The position numbers were made by a program, and so were the translations under genes. The notes beneath the pieces are model-generated. The model was not told the DNA's origin. It saw nothing but the letters and a program-made list of their open reading frames with translations, and searched no databases. Shown here piece after piece: positions 24,636 through 30,181 of a stretch of DNA of 40,355 bases. Positions within the stretch are counted from its first letter, which is position 1; each line of letters begins with the position of its first letter. Source of the DNA: a virus; the IMG/VR virus record IMGVR_UViG_3300023112_000040, positions 1-40,355 of that record; one strand, 5' to 3'.

Positions 24636-24886
24636 ACGGATACAAAATATTTGGAATAGTAGTATTGATATGCCTCTTTTTTATTGGTGGATACATCACT
24701 GGCTGGATAGCTAACGAGGACACAAATAATTATATATGTGATACGAGCAATAATGTTAAGGTCGTGTATGATGTTAGCAAGTGTCCAGTAGCTGAGGAAT
24801 TGGATTTAAAGGGATGCTCAAGTATGTTGATTGATGCAAACGAGGCATTGAGGGATTATGATTATTACAAGGAGAATATCAGATGA
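24632..24886 (+). CDS. 84-residue membrane-anchored protein
   Basis: An N-terminal transmembrane segment (KIFGIVVLICLFFIGGYITG) is followed by an acidic, two-cysteine or three-cysteine domain (YICDTSN, SKCPVAEEL, KGCSS) that would face the outside. Possibly disulphide-stabilised. Coupled to neighbours. Unknown role, perhaps surface exclusion. Confidence 0.55.
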   Translation: MNGYKIFGIVVLICLFFIGGYITGWIANEDTNNYICDTSNNVKVVYDVSKCPVAEELDLKGCSSMLIDANEALRDYDYYKENIR

Positions 24887-25080
24887 CTGAGATGCCGAAA
24901 GCACGTCTTTTTGATGTACAAACAAAAAACAAAGTATTAACTATAGAAAAAGTATGTTGGAATCTTGACCGACTCGCACAGCTGAGGTGGATAAGAGAAC
25001 AAATTGGTGCAGATACTACATTAACAACAATAGGTAATGTATGCAAACAAATTGACGAAGAGCTGGAGGGTGGAAAATGA
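24883..25080 (+). CDS. MTEMPK-family small protein, member 1
   Basis: 65 residues. The start MTEMPKARLFDV, middle LDRLAQLRWIREQ and end IDEELEGGK are shared with the genes at 25,077 and 25,395. The variable parts between are strand-rich. The family is not one I recognise. The last codons (GAGCTGGAGGGTGGAAA) double as the ribosome binding site for the next gene. Confidence 0.6.
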   Translation: MTEMPKARLFDVQTKNKVLTIEKVCWNLDRLAQLRWIREQIGADTTLTTIGNVCKQIDEELEGGK

Positions 25081-25289
25081 CTGATATGCCGAAGATAGGG
25101 AAAATGCCATCTGATTTAAACTATAATGTCAAACTTAATTTAGATACTGACCGACTCTTACAGCTTAAATGGATAAGAGATAAATTAGCTAACCATTTTA
25201 ATCAATTTGAAAATGAAAGAAGTGATTTTCCTTTATTGGATATAGTAAAGGAACTTGACAAAGAGCTGGAGGGTGGAAAGAATGATTGA
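25077..25289 (+). CDS. MTEMPK-family small protein, member 2
   Basis: 70 residues. Start MTDMPKIGKM, middle TDRLLQLKWIRDKL, and end LDKELEGGKND. It is a diverged duplicate of members 1 and 3. It overlaps the preceding stop (ATGA) and the start of the next membrane peptide. Confidence 0.6.
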   Translation: MTDMPKIGKMPSDLNYNVKLNLDTDRLLQLKWIRDKLANHFNQFENERSDFPLLDIVKELDKELEGGKND

Positions 25290-25398
25290 ATTATTTTGGT
25301 TATTTATTGGTGCAGGATTAGTTACTAGAGATATAAGATTATCTTTTATCTGTACTCTATTTGCAGCTCTCTTTTTAGCAACTGAGGTGTTTTTATGA
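25282..25398 (+). CDS. 38-residue membrane peptide
   Basis: MIELFWLFIGAGLVTRDIRL then SFICTLFAALFLATEVFL: two short hydrophobic segments. Starts inside the end of the previous gene and ends by overlapping the next ATG. Function unknown. Confidence 0.5.
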   Translation: MIELFWLFIGAGLVTRDIRLSFICTLFAALFLATEVFL

Positions 25399-25622
25399 CT
25401 GAGATGCCAAAAGTAAATATTTTTAAGGTTGCTGGTGGAAAAGAGTTTTGTTTTGATTCAGTTTGCAAAAATGAAGACCGACTCGCACAGCTTAGACATA
25501 TAAGTGAAACAAGATTGGTAGATGTAATTGAGATTATGAAGGAAGGGTGTTTTAATGTTGCTATGAATGAATTGCTTTGTATAAAACAAGAGATTGACCA
25601 AGAGCTGGAGGGTGAAAAGTGA
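25395..25622 (+). CDS. MTEMPK-family small protein, member 3
   Basis: 75 residues. Start MTEMPKVNIFKV, middle EDRLAQLRHISE and end IDQELEGEK match members 1 and 2. The N-terminal block and DRLAQLR are nearly identical to member 1, so the duplication is fairly recent. A membrane peptide gene separates it from member 2. Confidence 0.6.
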   Translation: MTEMPKVNIFKVAGGKEFCFDSVCKNEDRLAQLRHISETRLVDVIEIMKEGCFNVAMNELLCIKQEIDQELEGEK

Positions 25623-25894
25623 ATATAATAAGAAAGTTTTGTGACGCTTGGAAATTATGTGGAACTAAACATGATTGGATTCAATGTAGGAAAAAACCAA
25701 TAACAATTAAAGCAATAAAAATGGATAAAAGTTTCACTGTCGGAACTAGAGAGGGTATGATGGATGGAAAAGCTGGTGATTATCTTCTTGAAGGTATTGA
25801 AGGTGAAGTATATCCATGTGATAAAGATATATTTTTGAATAGTTATCTTGATATTCGTAGAAGAAAAATAAAAGAGCTGGAGGGTGGAAATTGA
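25619..25894 (+). CDS. conserved phage protein (RKKPxxI...YPCxxDIF type)
   Basis: 91 residues, GTG start coupled to the previous stop. CRKKPITIKAIKM, GKAGDYLLEGIEGEVYPCDK and DIFLNSYLDI match a small protein found in very many tailed phages (usually RKKPV, GDYIIxGVxGExYPC). Its function is not established. The end KELEGGN comes from the repeated gene-end cassette. Confidence 0.7.
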   Translation: MNIIRKFCDAWKLCGTKHDWIQCRKKPITIKAIKMDKSFTVGTREGMMDGKAGDYLLEGIEGEVYPCDKDIFLNSYLDIRRRKIKELEGGN

Positions 25895-25992
25895 TTGACT
25901 TTGTTAAATTAAATAAACAACACGAAAAATGGTATCGTGAATCCTTGGAGATGTTACCTTACTGGGAAAGAGAAAAGCAGGAGGAAGAATGA
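25891..25992 (+). CDS. 33-residue acidic peptide
   Basis: TTG start overlapping the preceding stop (TTGA). LIDFVKLNKQHEKWYRESLE then PYWEREKQEEE; helical and charged. The CAGGAGGAAG at its end provides the ribosome binding site for the next frame. Confidence 0.4.
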   Translation: MIDFVKLNKQHEKWYRESLEMLPYWEREKQEEE

Positions 25993-26030
25993 AGATAATA
26001 GAATTAGAATTAGTGGATGGTGAAAAGTGA
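25989..26030 (+). CDS. 13-residue leader-like reading frame
   Basis: MKIIELELVDGEK, between ATGA and GTGA overlaps, behind a strong AGGAGGAA site. It may be a leader peptide for coupling, or a decayed copy of the gene-end cassette (ELVDGEK resembles ELEGGK). Confidence 0.3.
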   Translation: MKIIELELVDGEK

Positions 26031-26164
26031 AATTATCAGTTAGAATATTTTTATTAATAATTATAGTACCATTATATTTACTATCTTTGTTATTAACTCC
26101 TATTGTCTGGTTACACGGAAAGATAGAAGAGTTTGTTGTAGAACTTTATGAAGGTGCAAGATGA
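26027..26164 (+). CDS. 45-residue single-pass membrane protein
   Basis: GTG start coupled to the previous stop. KLSVRIFLLIIIVPLYLLSL then LLTPIVWL form one long hydrophobic segment, with an acidic cytoplasmic or external tail (GKIEEFVVELYEGAR). Unknown function. Confidence 0.55.
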   Translation: MKLSVRIFLLIIIVPLYLLSLLLTPIVWLHGKIEEFVVELYEGAR

Positions 26165-26241
26165 GTGAAGAATATGGAATTATTTTAATTTGGTACATAG
26201 CATTAGGTACTGGTTTTTTCATAAGGGGTTTATTTAAATGA
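26161..26241 (+). CDS. 26-residue membrane peptide
   Basis: MSEEYGIILIWYIALGTGFF, ending IRGLFK; one hydrophobic span. Coupled at both ends by ATGA overlaps. Real expression is likely from the arrangement, function unknown. Confidence 0.4.
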   Translation: MSEEYGIILIWYIALGTGFFIRGLFK

Positions 26242-26426
26242 CTTGTAAAAAGTGTAATGGAAAAGGAAGTTACATGTATGACGAACATCACATACAACCT
26301 TGCGAAGTATGTTGTAAACATGACGGAGGTTTCTGGTTATTAGAAGAACACTACGGAGAAAACAACGGAAAACTTTGTTGTAAACAAGGGTGTGGTTTTA
26401 CTAAAGAGCTGGAGGGCGAGAAGTGA
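26238..26426 (+). CDS. DnaJ-type zinc finger small protein
   Basis: 62 residues. CKKCNGKGSYMYD and CEVCCKHDGG, then CCKQGCGF, resemble CxxCxGxG zinc motifs of the DnaJ central domain. Ends with KELEGEK, the repeated cassette. Such small zinc proteins are frequent in phage early regions; role unknown. Confidence 0.6.
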   Translation: MTCKKCNGKGSYMYDEHHIQPCEVCCKHDGGFWLLEEHYGENNGKLCCKQGCGFTKELEGEK

Positions 26427-26698
26427 GCTGCCTAAAATGTGGCGAGTGCTGCAAGTGGCTGACATTCACAATACCTGGAGTATGCAGGAATAAAGTATTA
26501 AAAGAATATTACCTTAAACATGGCTGCAAGTTCAAAGGCAACCTATTATTAGTGCCAATGCGATGCCCACAATTAAATGAAGACAACACTTGTAAGATAT
26601 ACGAGGACCGACCATTATTGTGTAGGGCATTCAAAGGACAATCAAAGAGTAGCACGTCAGACTATTTTGTGCCTGACTGCTGTGGGTATAAGAAGTGA
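26423..26698 (+). CDS. YkgJ-family CxxCxxCC metal-binding protein
   Basis: 91 residues from a GTG coupled to the previous stop. CLKCGECCKWLTF is the CxxCxxCC signature, followed by CPQLNEDNTCKIYEDRPLLC and a final CCGY. The family (zinc/iron-chelating domain, formerly UPF0153) binds metal through these cysteines; its reaction is unknown. It is common in archaea and some viruses. The preceding ribosome binding site is the GGAGGG of the cassette. Confidence 0.8.
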   Translation: MSCLKCGECCKWLTFTIPGVCRNKVLKEYYLKHGCKFKGNLLLVPMRCPQLNEDNTCKIYEDRPLLCRAFKGQSKSSTSDYFVPDCCGYKK

Positions 26699-26835
26699 AA
26701 TACACATACAAACTAGAACAGGACGGACTTATTGTTGCAGAGGTTAGTGCAAACACTAAGGCTCAGGCAGATAAAGAGATTACTCATTACGCTATGATGT
26801 ACTCGCAAGATGGTCCTGTTAGAATAATCAAATGA
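26695..26835 (+). CDS. 46-residue hypothetical protein, last of the small-gene operon
   Basis: GTG start inside the YkgJ stop (GTGA). VKYTYKLEQDGLIVAEVSAN and then a helix ending GPVRIIK: a small strand-helix-strand fold. Ten bases after its stop the structured RNA region begins. Confidence 0.5.
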   Translation: MKYTYKLEQDGLIVAEVSANTKAQADKEITHYAMMYSQDGPVRIIK

Positions 26836-26844
26836 AATTCAGTG

Positions 26845-27138
26845 ACCCAACATCCTAAAGTGGTATGTAAAAGTGCCGTTGGGTTATTTATAATCACGAA
26901 ATGACACTTGTAAAACAATCGCATGACGGGTGTTGGAACATCCATCAAGTAAGGCGACCAGACTTTCACATTATATGCTAAAACCGCCGAGACAGTCTCC
27001 CTGAAAAGGGGATAAGGTCAAGAGGAAGCTGAGGCTAAGTAGTTGTCTGGTTGTGTCACGTGAATATCCGCGAGATATCGGTTTCCTGGAGAGGAAGTAA
27101 ACAATACTCAACTACTAATTTAGTACATATTAGTAGTT
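26845..27138 (+). ncRNA. large pseudoknotted non-coding RNA
   Basis: No credible gene on either strand. Many perfect helices: ACCCAAC/GTTGGGT (26,845-51 with 26,878-84) capping GGTA/TGCC; ACTTG/CAAGT (26,906-10 with 26,946-50) enclosing GGGTGT/ACATCC with a TGGA loop; ACCAGAC/GTCTGGT (26,957-63 with 27,045-51); AAACCG/CGGTTT (26,981-86 with 27,079-84), which crosses the former; CCCT/AGGG with a GAAA tetraloop (26,999-27,010); ATATC/GATAT (27,064-78); TTCCT/AGGAA (27,083-96, competing with CGGTTT); AGTAGTTG/CAACTACT (27,038-45 with 27,109-16); and AACTACTAAT/ATTAGTAGTT (27,110-19 with 27,129-38). Not a class I recognise. Its position beside tRNAs recalls the large phage RNAs GOLLD and ROOL, without sequence identity seen. 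Confidence 0.65.
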
Positions 27139-27148
27139 ATTAGTATTT

Positions 27149-27233
27149 GGACGTAAGGGCGGAATAGAAGCGTCGCCACACACCAGACAGAGTGTTGAAA
27201 AAGGAGATGTAGGTGCGAATCCTGCTGCGTTCA
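27149..27233 (+). ncRNA. tRNA-like cloverleaf with abnormal anticodon loop
   Basis: Acceptor GGACGTA (27,149-55) pairs fully with TGCGTTC (27,226-32), with A as discriminator. Two linker bases, then a D-like stem GGCG/CGCC (27,158-61 with 27,174-77). Anticodon stem ACAC/GTGT closes an 8-base loop CAGACAGA with no U33. The T-arm GTAGG TGCGAAT CCTGC (27,209-25) abuts the acceptor strand exactly as in tRNA, but position 55 is G. The geometry is tRNA, yet decoding looks impossible. It may be a degenerate tRNA, or a tRNA mimic for RNase P/Z cleavage. Confidence 0.6.
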
Positions 27234-27236
27234 TTA

Positions 27237-27298
27237 TCTCTTGGGAGAAGACTGGGTAGTCTGCGTACGAAGAAGGGTTCGAGTCCCTACCTTGAGAA
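27237..27298 (+). ncRNA. truncated tRNA-like element without anticodon arm
   Basis: TCTCTTGG (27,237-44) can pair with CCTTGAGA (27,290-97) apart from two central T-T mismatches. A D-like hairpin AGACT GGGT AGTCT (27,249-62) follows, then 11 bases in place of an anticodon arm, then a typical T-arm AGGG TTCGAGT CCCT (27,274-88). It ends just before tRNA-Gly. Degenerate tRNA or mini tRNA mimic. Confidence 0.5.
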
Positions 27299-27303
27299 CA
27301 TAC

Positions 27304-27374
27304 GCATTTTTGGTCTAGTGGTATGACGTGAGGCTTCCAACCTCGAGATAAGGGTTCGATTCCCTTAAGATGCA
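27304..27374 (+). tRNA. tRNA-Gly (anticodon TCC)
   Basis: Full cloverleaf: acceptor GCATTTT/AAGATGC, D-arm GTC..GAC with GTCTAGTGGTATGAC, anticodon stem TGAGG/CCTCG with loop CTTCCAA (TCC, reads GGA), T-arm AAGGG TTCGATT CCCTT. Discriminator A73 and the TGGTCTAGTGG D-region are typical of archaea and eukaryotes, not of bacterial tRNA-Gly (U73). CCA is not encoded. GGA-rich codon use in the virion genes may explain its retention. Confidence 0.95.
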
Positions 27375-27381
27375 TTGGTAG

Positions 27382-27463
27382 GGTATGCTGCCAACAAAAG
27401 GTACCGAAAGGTCAGTATTTTAATCCGGTATAATAGCTGGGCAATTAGTACTGGCCACATACC
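27382..27463 (+). ncRNA. pseudoknotted RNA between two tRNAs
   Basis: GGTATG (27,382-87) pairs with CATACC (27,458-63) as outer stem. Inside, TACCG (27,402-06) pairs with CGGTA (27,426-30), and GGTCAGTA (27,410-17) pairs with TACTGGCC (27,449-56; 8 bp with one G-U wobble). The order a, b, a', b' is an H-type pseudoknot closed by the outer stem. A small ACC GAAA GGT hairpin (27,403-12) competes. There is no T-arm, so it is not a tRNA. Class unknown; a small ribozyme or a domain of the upstream RNA are possible. Confidence 0.55.
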
Positions 27464-27467
27464 ATTT

Positions 27468-27539
27468 GGCATACTGGCTTAATGGCAGAGCAGTTGGTTT
27501 GTAACCAACAGGTTATGGGTTCAAATCCCATGTATGCCT
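27468..27539 (+). tRNA. tRNA-Thr (anticodon TGT)
   Basis: Acceptor GGCATAC/GTATGCC (7 bp), D-arm GCT..AGC with GCTTAATGGCAGAGC, anticodon stem GTTGG/CCAAC with loop TTTGTAA (TGT, reads ACA), T-arm ATGGG TTCAAAT CCCAT. Discriminator U73 as in many archaeal tRNA-Thr. CCA not encoded. ACA and ACT codons are very frequent in the fibre and adhesin genes, so an extra tRNA-Thr is useful to the virus. Confidence 0.95.
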
Positions 27540-27587
27540 TAGTAATAATGGGGGTTTCCTCTTGTATGGTACTCTAGGCAAGGAGGT

Positions 27588-27649
27588 CGCAATTGACTAA
27601 GTCGTACGACTTTGCAGTTGTGTAATGTCAAAAACAGGTCAAGCTGTTT
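27588..27649 (+). promoter_or_regulatory. hairpin-rich leader of the terminase gene
   Basis: CGCAATTG (27,588-95) pairs with CAGTTGTG (27,615-22) and encloses the perfect palindrome AAGTCGTACGACTT (27,599-27,612). A second hairpin, AAACAG/CTGTTT (27,632-37 with 27,644-49), follows at once. Both lie within 90 bases of the terminase start, between tRNA-Thr and TerL. They could act in processing of the tRNA transcript, in translation control, or as the 3' end of the RNA block. Confidence 0.5.
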
Positions 27650-27677
27650 ACCCTATTACGCTTACAAAAAAAAGAAG

Positions 27678-29210
27678 ATGGTGTTTAGTGAAAGGGTTGA
27701 TATAGGACAAGTGAGAGCCCTGATAGTACAATATCAAACTGACAGACCAAAGCTAATTGCAATACTACGTAAGGTATTTGAGAACCCAGAAAACATAGAC
27801 ACATTCGCATATTTCTTTTTCCCTGAAACAGTAACAAACACAATACCTGAATTCCACATGGAGTTATACAGAGAGTTATTCGATAAAGAGAACAACGCCT
27901 TTGCAGCACCAAGGGGACATGGTAAGTCATCACTAACAGGTATCGTATTCTTAATATTCTCAATACTAAACAAGATGGAGAAGTACATTGTATATATATC
28001 ACAGAATCACTCCAAGACAGTACAGTTCCTTGACCCTATTAGGTACGAGTTCAAGAATAACAAATTATTGAAATTCGTATATGGGGACCTTTCCATGAAG
28101 ACCAACAAAGACGAGGATGGTAGAGACAGAGAAGACTGTTTCGATGTTAATGGAATTAGGGTTGAGGCTGTATCCTTTGAGAAGAATCTTAGGGGTTTCA
28201 AGTACGGTAACATGCGACCTACATTAATTATTGGTGATGATATTGAAGATGATACACGTGTGCTTAATCCTGAGCTTAGGGTAAAGGACCAGAACAAGTT
28301 GAACAAGGTTATCATTCCATCACTAGACATAGATGGTCGGTTCAAGATGATTGGAACTATCCTGCACTATGATAGTTTATTAGTGAGCAAGATTAAACTG
28401 CATGGCGGTAAGATATTCTCAGCAATTAGTGATGGCAAAATACTATGGGAAGAACGATTCACAGAAGAAAAGCTTGACAAGATTAAACATAACATTGGTA
28501 GCATAGCATTCCAGCAGGAGTATCTCAACGACCCAATTGATAATACATCAGCACTAATTAAACGTGAGTGGATTGAGGAATGTTTAGATAAAGATTTAAG
28601 TTATAGGGAAGCTCAGCAATTGGAGTACGATTTAAAGTTCCAGGGTACTGACTTCGCATTTAGTGACAGGGTTACTGCAGACAGTAGTGCCTTTGTATCA
28701 GTTGGTCAACAGGGAGATAGCATTATAGTATTTGATGTGCAGACAAAACAGGGCATGTCAATATTCGAGCAGATGACATTTCTTAGGGAAGACCTACACG
28801 CCAAGTATCAGTACGATAGCTTAGGGTTAGAAGAAAACAGTATCAAATCAATATCCAAGGACATAGACCAGTGGGATATGCCAGTGACATTGTTCTGGAC
28901 TGGTGCTACTGACCCAGCTAACAAACGAATACCTGGTAAAGATTACGATTTTTTAGGCAAGAGGCATACAGTCGGTAAGATTGCTTTAATCATGCGACTT
29001 GGCACTGCCTTTGAAAACAATAGATTTAGAATACCATATAAAACAGAGGAGGATAGAAGAATCACAGACAAATTAATATCCGAGTGTATTTCATACGCAT
29101 TAGCAGAGGGTAAATTAGTAGAAGCTGGAGTCCATCCAGATATTCCAATAGGATTGGGCTACGCATTAGAACTAATAAATAATTACAACGCTGTGATAAT
29201 AGATTTTTAA
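27678..29210 (+). CDS. terL: terminase large subunit
   Basis: 510 residues from the ATG at 27,678 (MVFSERVDIG). An earlier TTG at 27,612 would run through the leader hairpins and is unlikely. ATPase motifs: Walker A RGHGKS (residues 79-84) and Walker B TLIIGDDIEDD (182-192). The RNase H-like nuclease begins at GTDFAFSDRVTADSSAF (about 323-339, first catalytic Asp), with LGLEENSIKS and later residues of the fold. It cuts and pumps viral DNA into the prohead through the portal. An overlapping 26-codon frame from ATG 27,625 shares the A8 run at 27,666 and might feed in by -1 slippage. Confidence 0.9.
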   Translation: MVFSERVDIGQVRALIVQYQTDRPKLIAILRKVFENPENIDTFAYFFFPETVTNTIPEFHMELYRELFDKENNAFAAPRGHGKSSLTGIVFLIFSILNKMEKYIVYISQNHSKTVQFLDPIRYEFKNNKLLKFVYGDLSMKTNKDEDGRDREDCFDVNGIRVEAVSFEKNLRGFKYGNMRPTLIIGDDIEDDTRVLNPELRVKDQNKLNKVIIPSLDIDGRFKMIGTILHYDSLLVSKIKLHGGKIFSAISDGKILWEERFTEEKLDKIKHNIGSIAFQQEYLNDPIDNTSALIKREWIEECLDKDLSYREAQQLEYDLKFQGTDFAFSDRVTADSSAFVSVGQQGDSIIVFDVQTKQGMSIFEQMTFLREDLHAKYQYDSLGLEENSIKSISKDIDQWDMPVTLFWTGATDPANKRIPGKDYDFLGKRHTVGKIALIMRLGTAFENNRFRIPYKTEEDRRITDKLISECISYALAEGKLVEAGVHPDIPIGLGYALELINNYNAVIIDF

Positions 29211-29455
29211 TGGCAGGAGATATGACCTTTATGGATTGTCCATATTGTGAGAGAAACGTGGTGAATTACAAACCCACAGGAAAGTACAAAGTAAAGTCAA
29301 CAGCCAGAAACGTAATGATAATACAATGTCAGAAATGTTCTGGAGTATTTAGGGTAACATACAAGGGTAGACCTTTGTTATGGGACGATATGACAAGAGA
29401 CGAGAAAAGAAGTTTTACGGTTAAAGCGTGGAACGAGGAGCGAATGAAAAAATGA
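29210..29455 (+). CDS. zinc-ribbon protein next to terminase
   Basis: 81 residues. CPYC (residues 8-11) and CQKC (about 43-46) form a zinc ribbon; the rest is basic (YKVKSTARN, VTYKGRPLLW). The ATG overlaps the terminase stop (TAATGG); a second ATG at 29,222 has the nearby AGGAG. It is probably a DNA-binding accessory to packaging or a transcription factor. Not a named family. Confidence 0.6.
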   Translation: MAGDMTFMDCPYCERNVVNYKPTGKYKVKSTARNVMIIQCQKCSGVFRVTYKGRPLLWDDMTRDEKRSFTVKAWNEERMKK

Positions 29456-29583
29456 AATTAACAATAAATGTTAGAGAACATGAGAGTTTTGTCCTTGAAG
29501 GGACACCAGTAGAAATATTTATACTTTTTTGTAGTATGGCAAAAGAAGATTATAAAACAAGTAAACGAGGAAAAAGAAAATGA
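29452..29583 (+). CDS. 43-residue basic protein
   Basis: MKLTINVREHESFVLEGTPV ends in a lysine/arginine-rich stretch (YKTSKRGKRK). Coupled to the preceding and following genes by ATGA overlaps. A TATA-like ATTTATAC at 29,517 precedes an internal ATG (29,536) that would give only 15 residues. Unknown. Confidence 0.5.
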   Translation: MKLTINVREHESFVLEGTPVEIFILFCSMAKEDYKTSKRGKRK

Positions 29584-29738
29584 AAGCAAAAGAATTGGAA
29601 ACTTTAAAGAAAATGTTGAATAAATACAGCACACCTGAATTGTACTACATCAAAGAGTATTGTGGTACATTAAGAATGTTAAGATGTAAAGAAAACGAAT
29701 TAACAAAACAAGCAGCAAGAGAAGAGGAAAAGAAATGA
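29580..29738 (+). CDS. 52-residue helical protein
   Basis: MKAKELETLKKMLNKYSTPE and then CRKENELTKQAAREEEKK: a charged helix pair. Coupled on both sides (ATGA). Unknown function. Confidence 0.5.
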   Translation: MKAKELETLKKMLNKYSTPELYYIKEYCGTLRMLRCKENELTKQAAREEEKK

Positions 29739-30130
29739 AAGCACACGAATTTGAATGGAATGCAGAGACAAAAGAACTCTCTGAAGTAAGACGAGGCAGT
29801 GAACTAATTGACCAAAAACAACAGAAAGTAGAAGGGTCATTTATTAACAGAACAACATATCCAGAACACACAGCAAGGAACTTAATAGCAGAACTTACTA
29901 GACAAGTTAGAGATGCAGACGTACAAATTAAGGCAATGGAAAACACTAACAAGCAACTGGAAAAAGATTTGAAACCATTGGACAAAGCATTCTTTGAGAA
30001 GTTCAAAACTTGTATGGCACGTATGGGAATTGATAAAAATGAAGAAGGAATGCAAAATAGTAAAGAGCAACATGCGGACTTAACAAGACAACTTGCAGAA
30101 CTAAAAGAAGCAATGGGTGGGGATTTTTAA
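29735..30130 (+). CDS. coiled-coil protein upstream of portal
   Basis: 131 residues. N-terminal strand region (HEFEWNAETKELSEVRRG), then a coiled coil from about residue 48 (NLIAELTRQVRDADVQIKAM) to the end (LTRQLAELKEAMGG). It ends at the promoter upstream of the portal gene. By position a scaffold-like or packaging accessory protein; unproven. Confidence 0.55.
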   Translation: MKAHEFEWNAETKELSEVRRGSELIDQKQQKVEGSFINRTTYPEHTARNLIAELTRQVRDADVQIKAMENTNKQLEKDLKPLDKAFFEKFKTCMARMGIDKNEEGMQNSKEQHADLTRQLAELKEAMGGDF

Positions 30131-30145
30131 TATTAGTTTTATAAA
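30126..30145 (+). promoter_or_regulatory. late promoter element, copy 2 of 3
   Basis: Exact copy of TTTAATATTAGTTTTATAAA. The TATA part lies about 40 bases before the portal ATG at 30,182, so transcription from about 30,168 would leave a leader of about a dozen bases without a ribosome binding site. Confidence 0.6.
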
Positions 30146-30181
30146 CTAAAACAACATTTACCTTAATATCCCTTTACATTT

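Larger units (their letters stand above)
25060..26422 (+). repeat. dispersed gene-end cassette GAGCTGGAGGGTGGAAA
   Basis: Five copies at 25,060-25,076, 25,263-25,279, 25,602-25,618, 25,874-25,890 and 26,406-26,422, the last three with one or a few changes. All are at the 3' ends of genes and in the same frame (E-L-E-G-G/E-K/N). GGAGGGTG serves as ribosome binding site for the following start, which overlaps the stop. The region between copies belongs to other genes; the interval given spans the set. Confidence 0.75.

Noticed and set aside
26950-27120. Group I intron
   Set aside because: The order of helices (ACCAGAC, AGTAGTTG, GTCTGGT, CAACTACT) recalls P3-P7-P3'-P7', but the conserved P7/J8-7 bases are missing, the P8 region is too long and no interrupted gene or exon is seen.
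26845-27138. RNase P, SRP or transfer-messenger RNA
   Set aside because: Short look-alikes such as AAGGTCAAGAGGAAGC are present, but none of the diagnostic conserved blocks (GAGGAAAGTCC, ACAGAA, GGTCAGGNCCGGAAG) is complete.
27130-27375. 81-codon minus-strand frame containing GIEPLSRGWKPHVIPLDQ and GRDSNPSS
   Set aside because: It is the antisense of tRNA-Gly and of the two tRNA-like elements; this text is a well-known artefact of translating the complement of tRNA T-arms.
27421-27460. Fragment of 23S rRNA (GGCCAGTACTAATTGCCC on the minus strand)
   Set aside because: The resemblance to the 23S 3' end is limited to about ten bases and does not extend; most likely chance.
27375-27467. Third ordinary tRNA between Gly and Thr
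   Set aside because: The outer stem resembles an acceptor stem, but there is no T-arm and no anticodon arm; the internal helices cross.
27612-27677. TTG start of TerL with 22 extra residues
   Set aside because: The extension runs through two hairpins, has no ribosome binding site and an implausible sequence; the ATG at 27,678 gives a normal terminase N-terminus.
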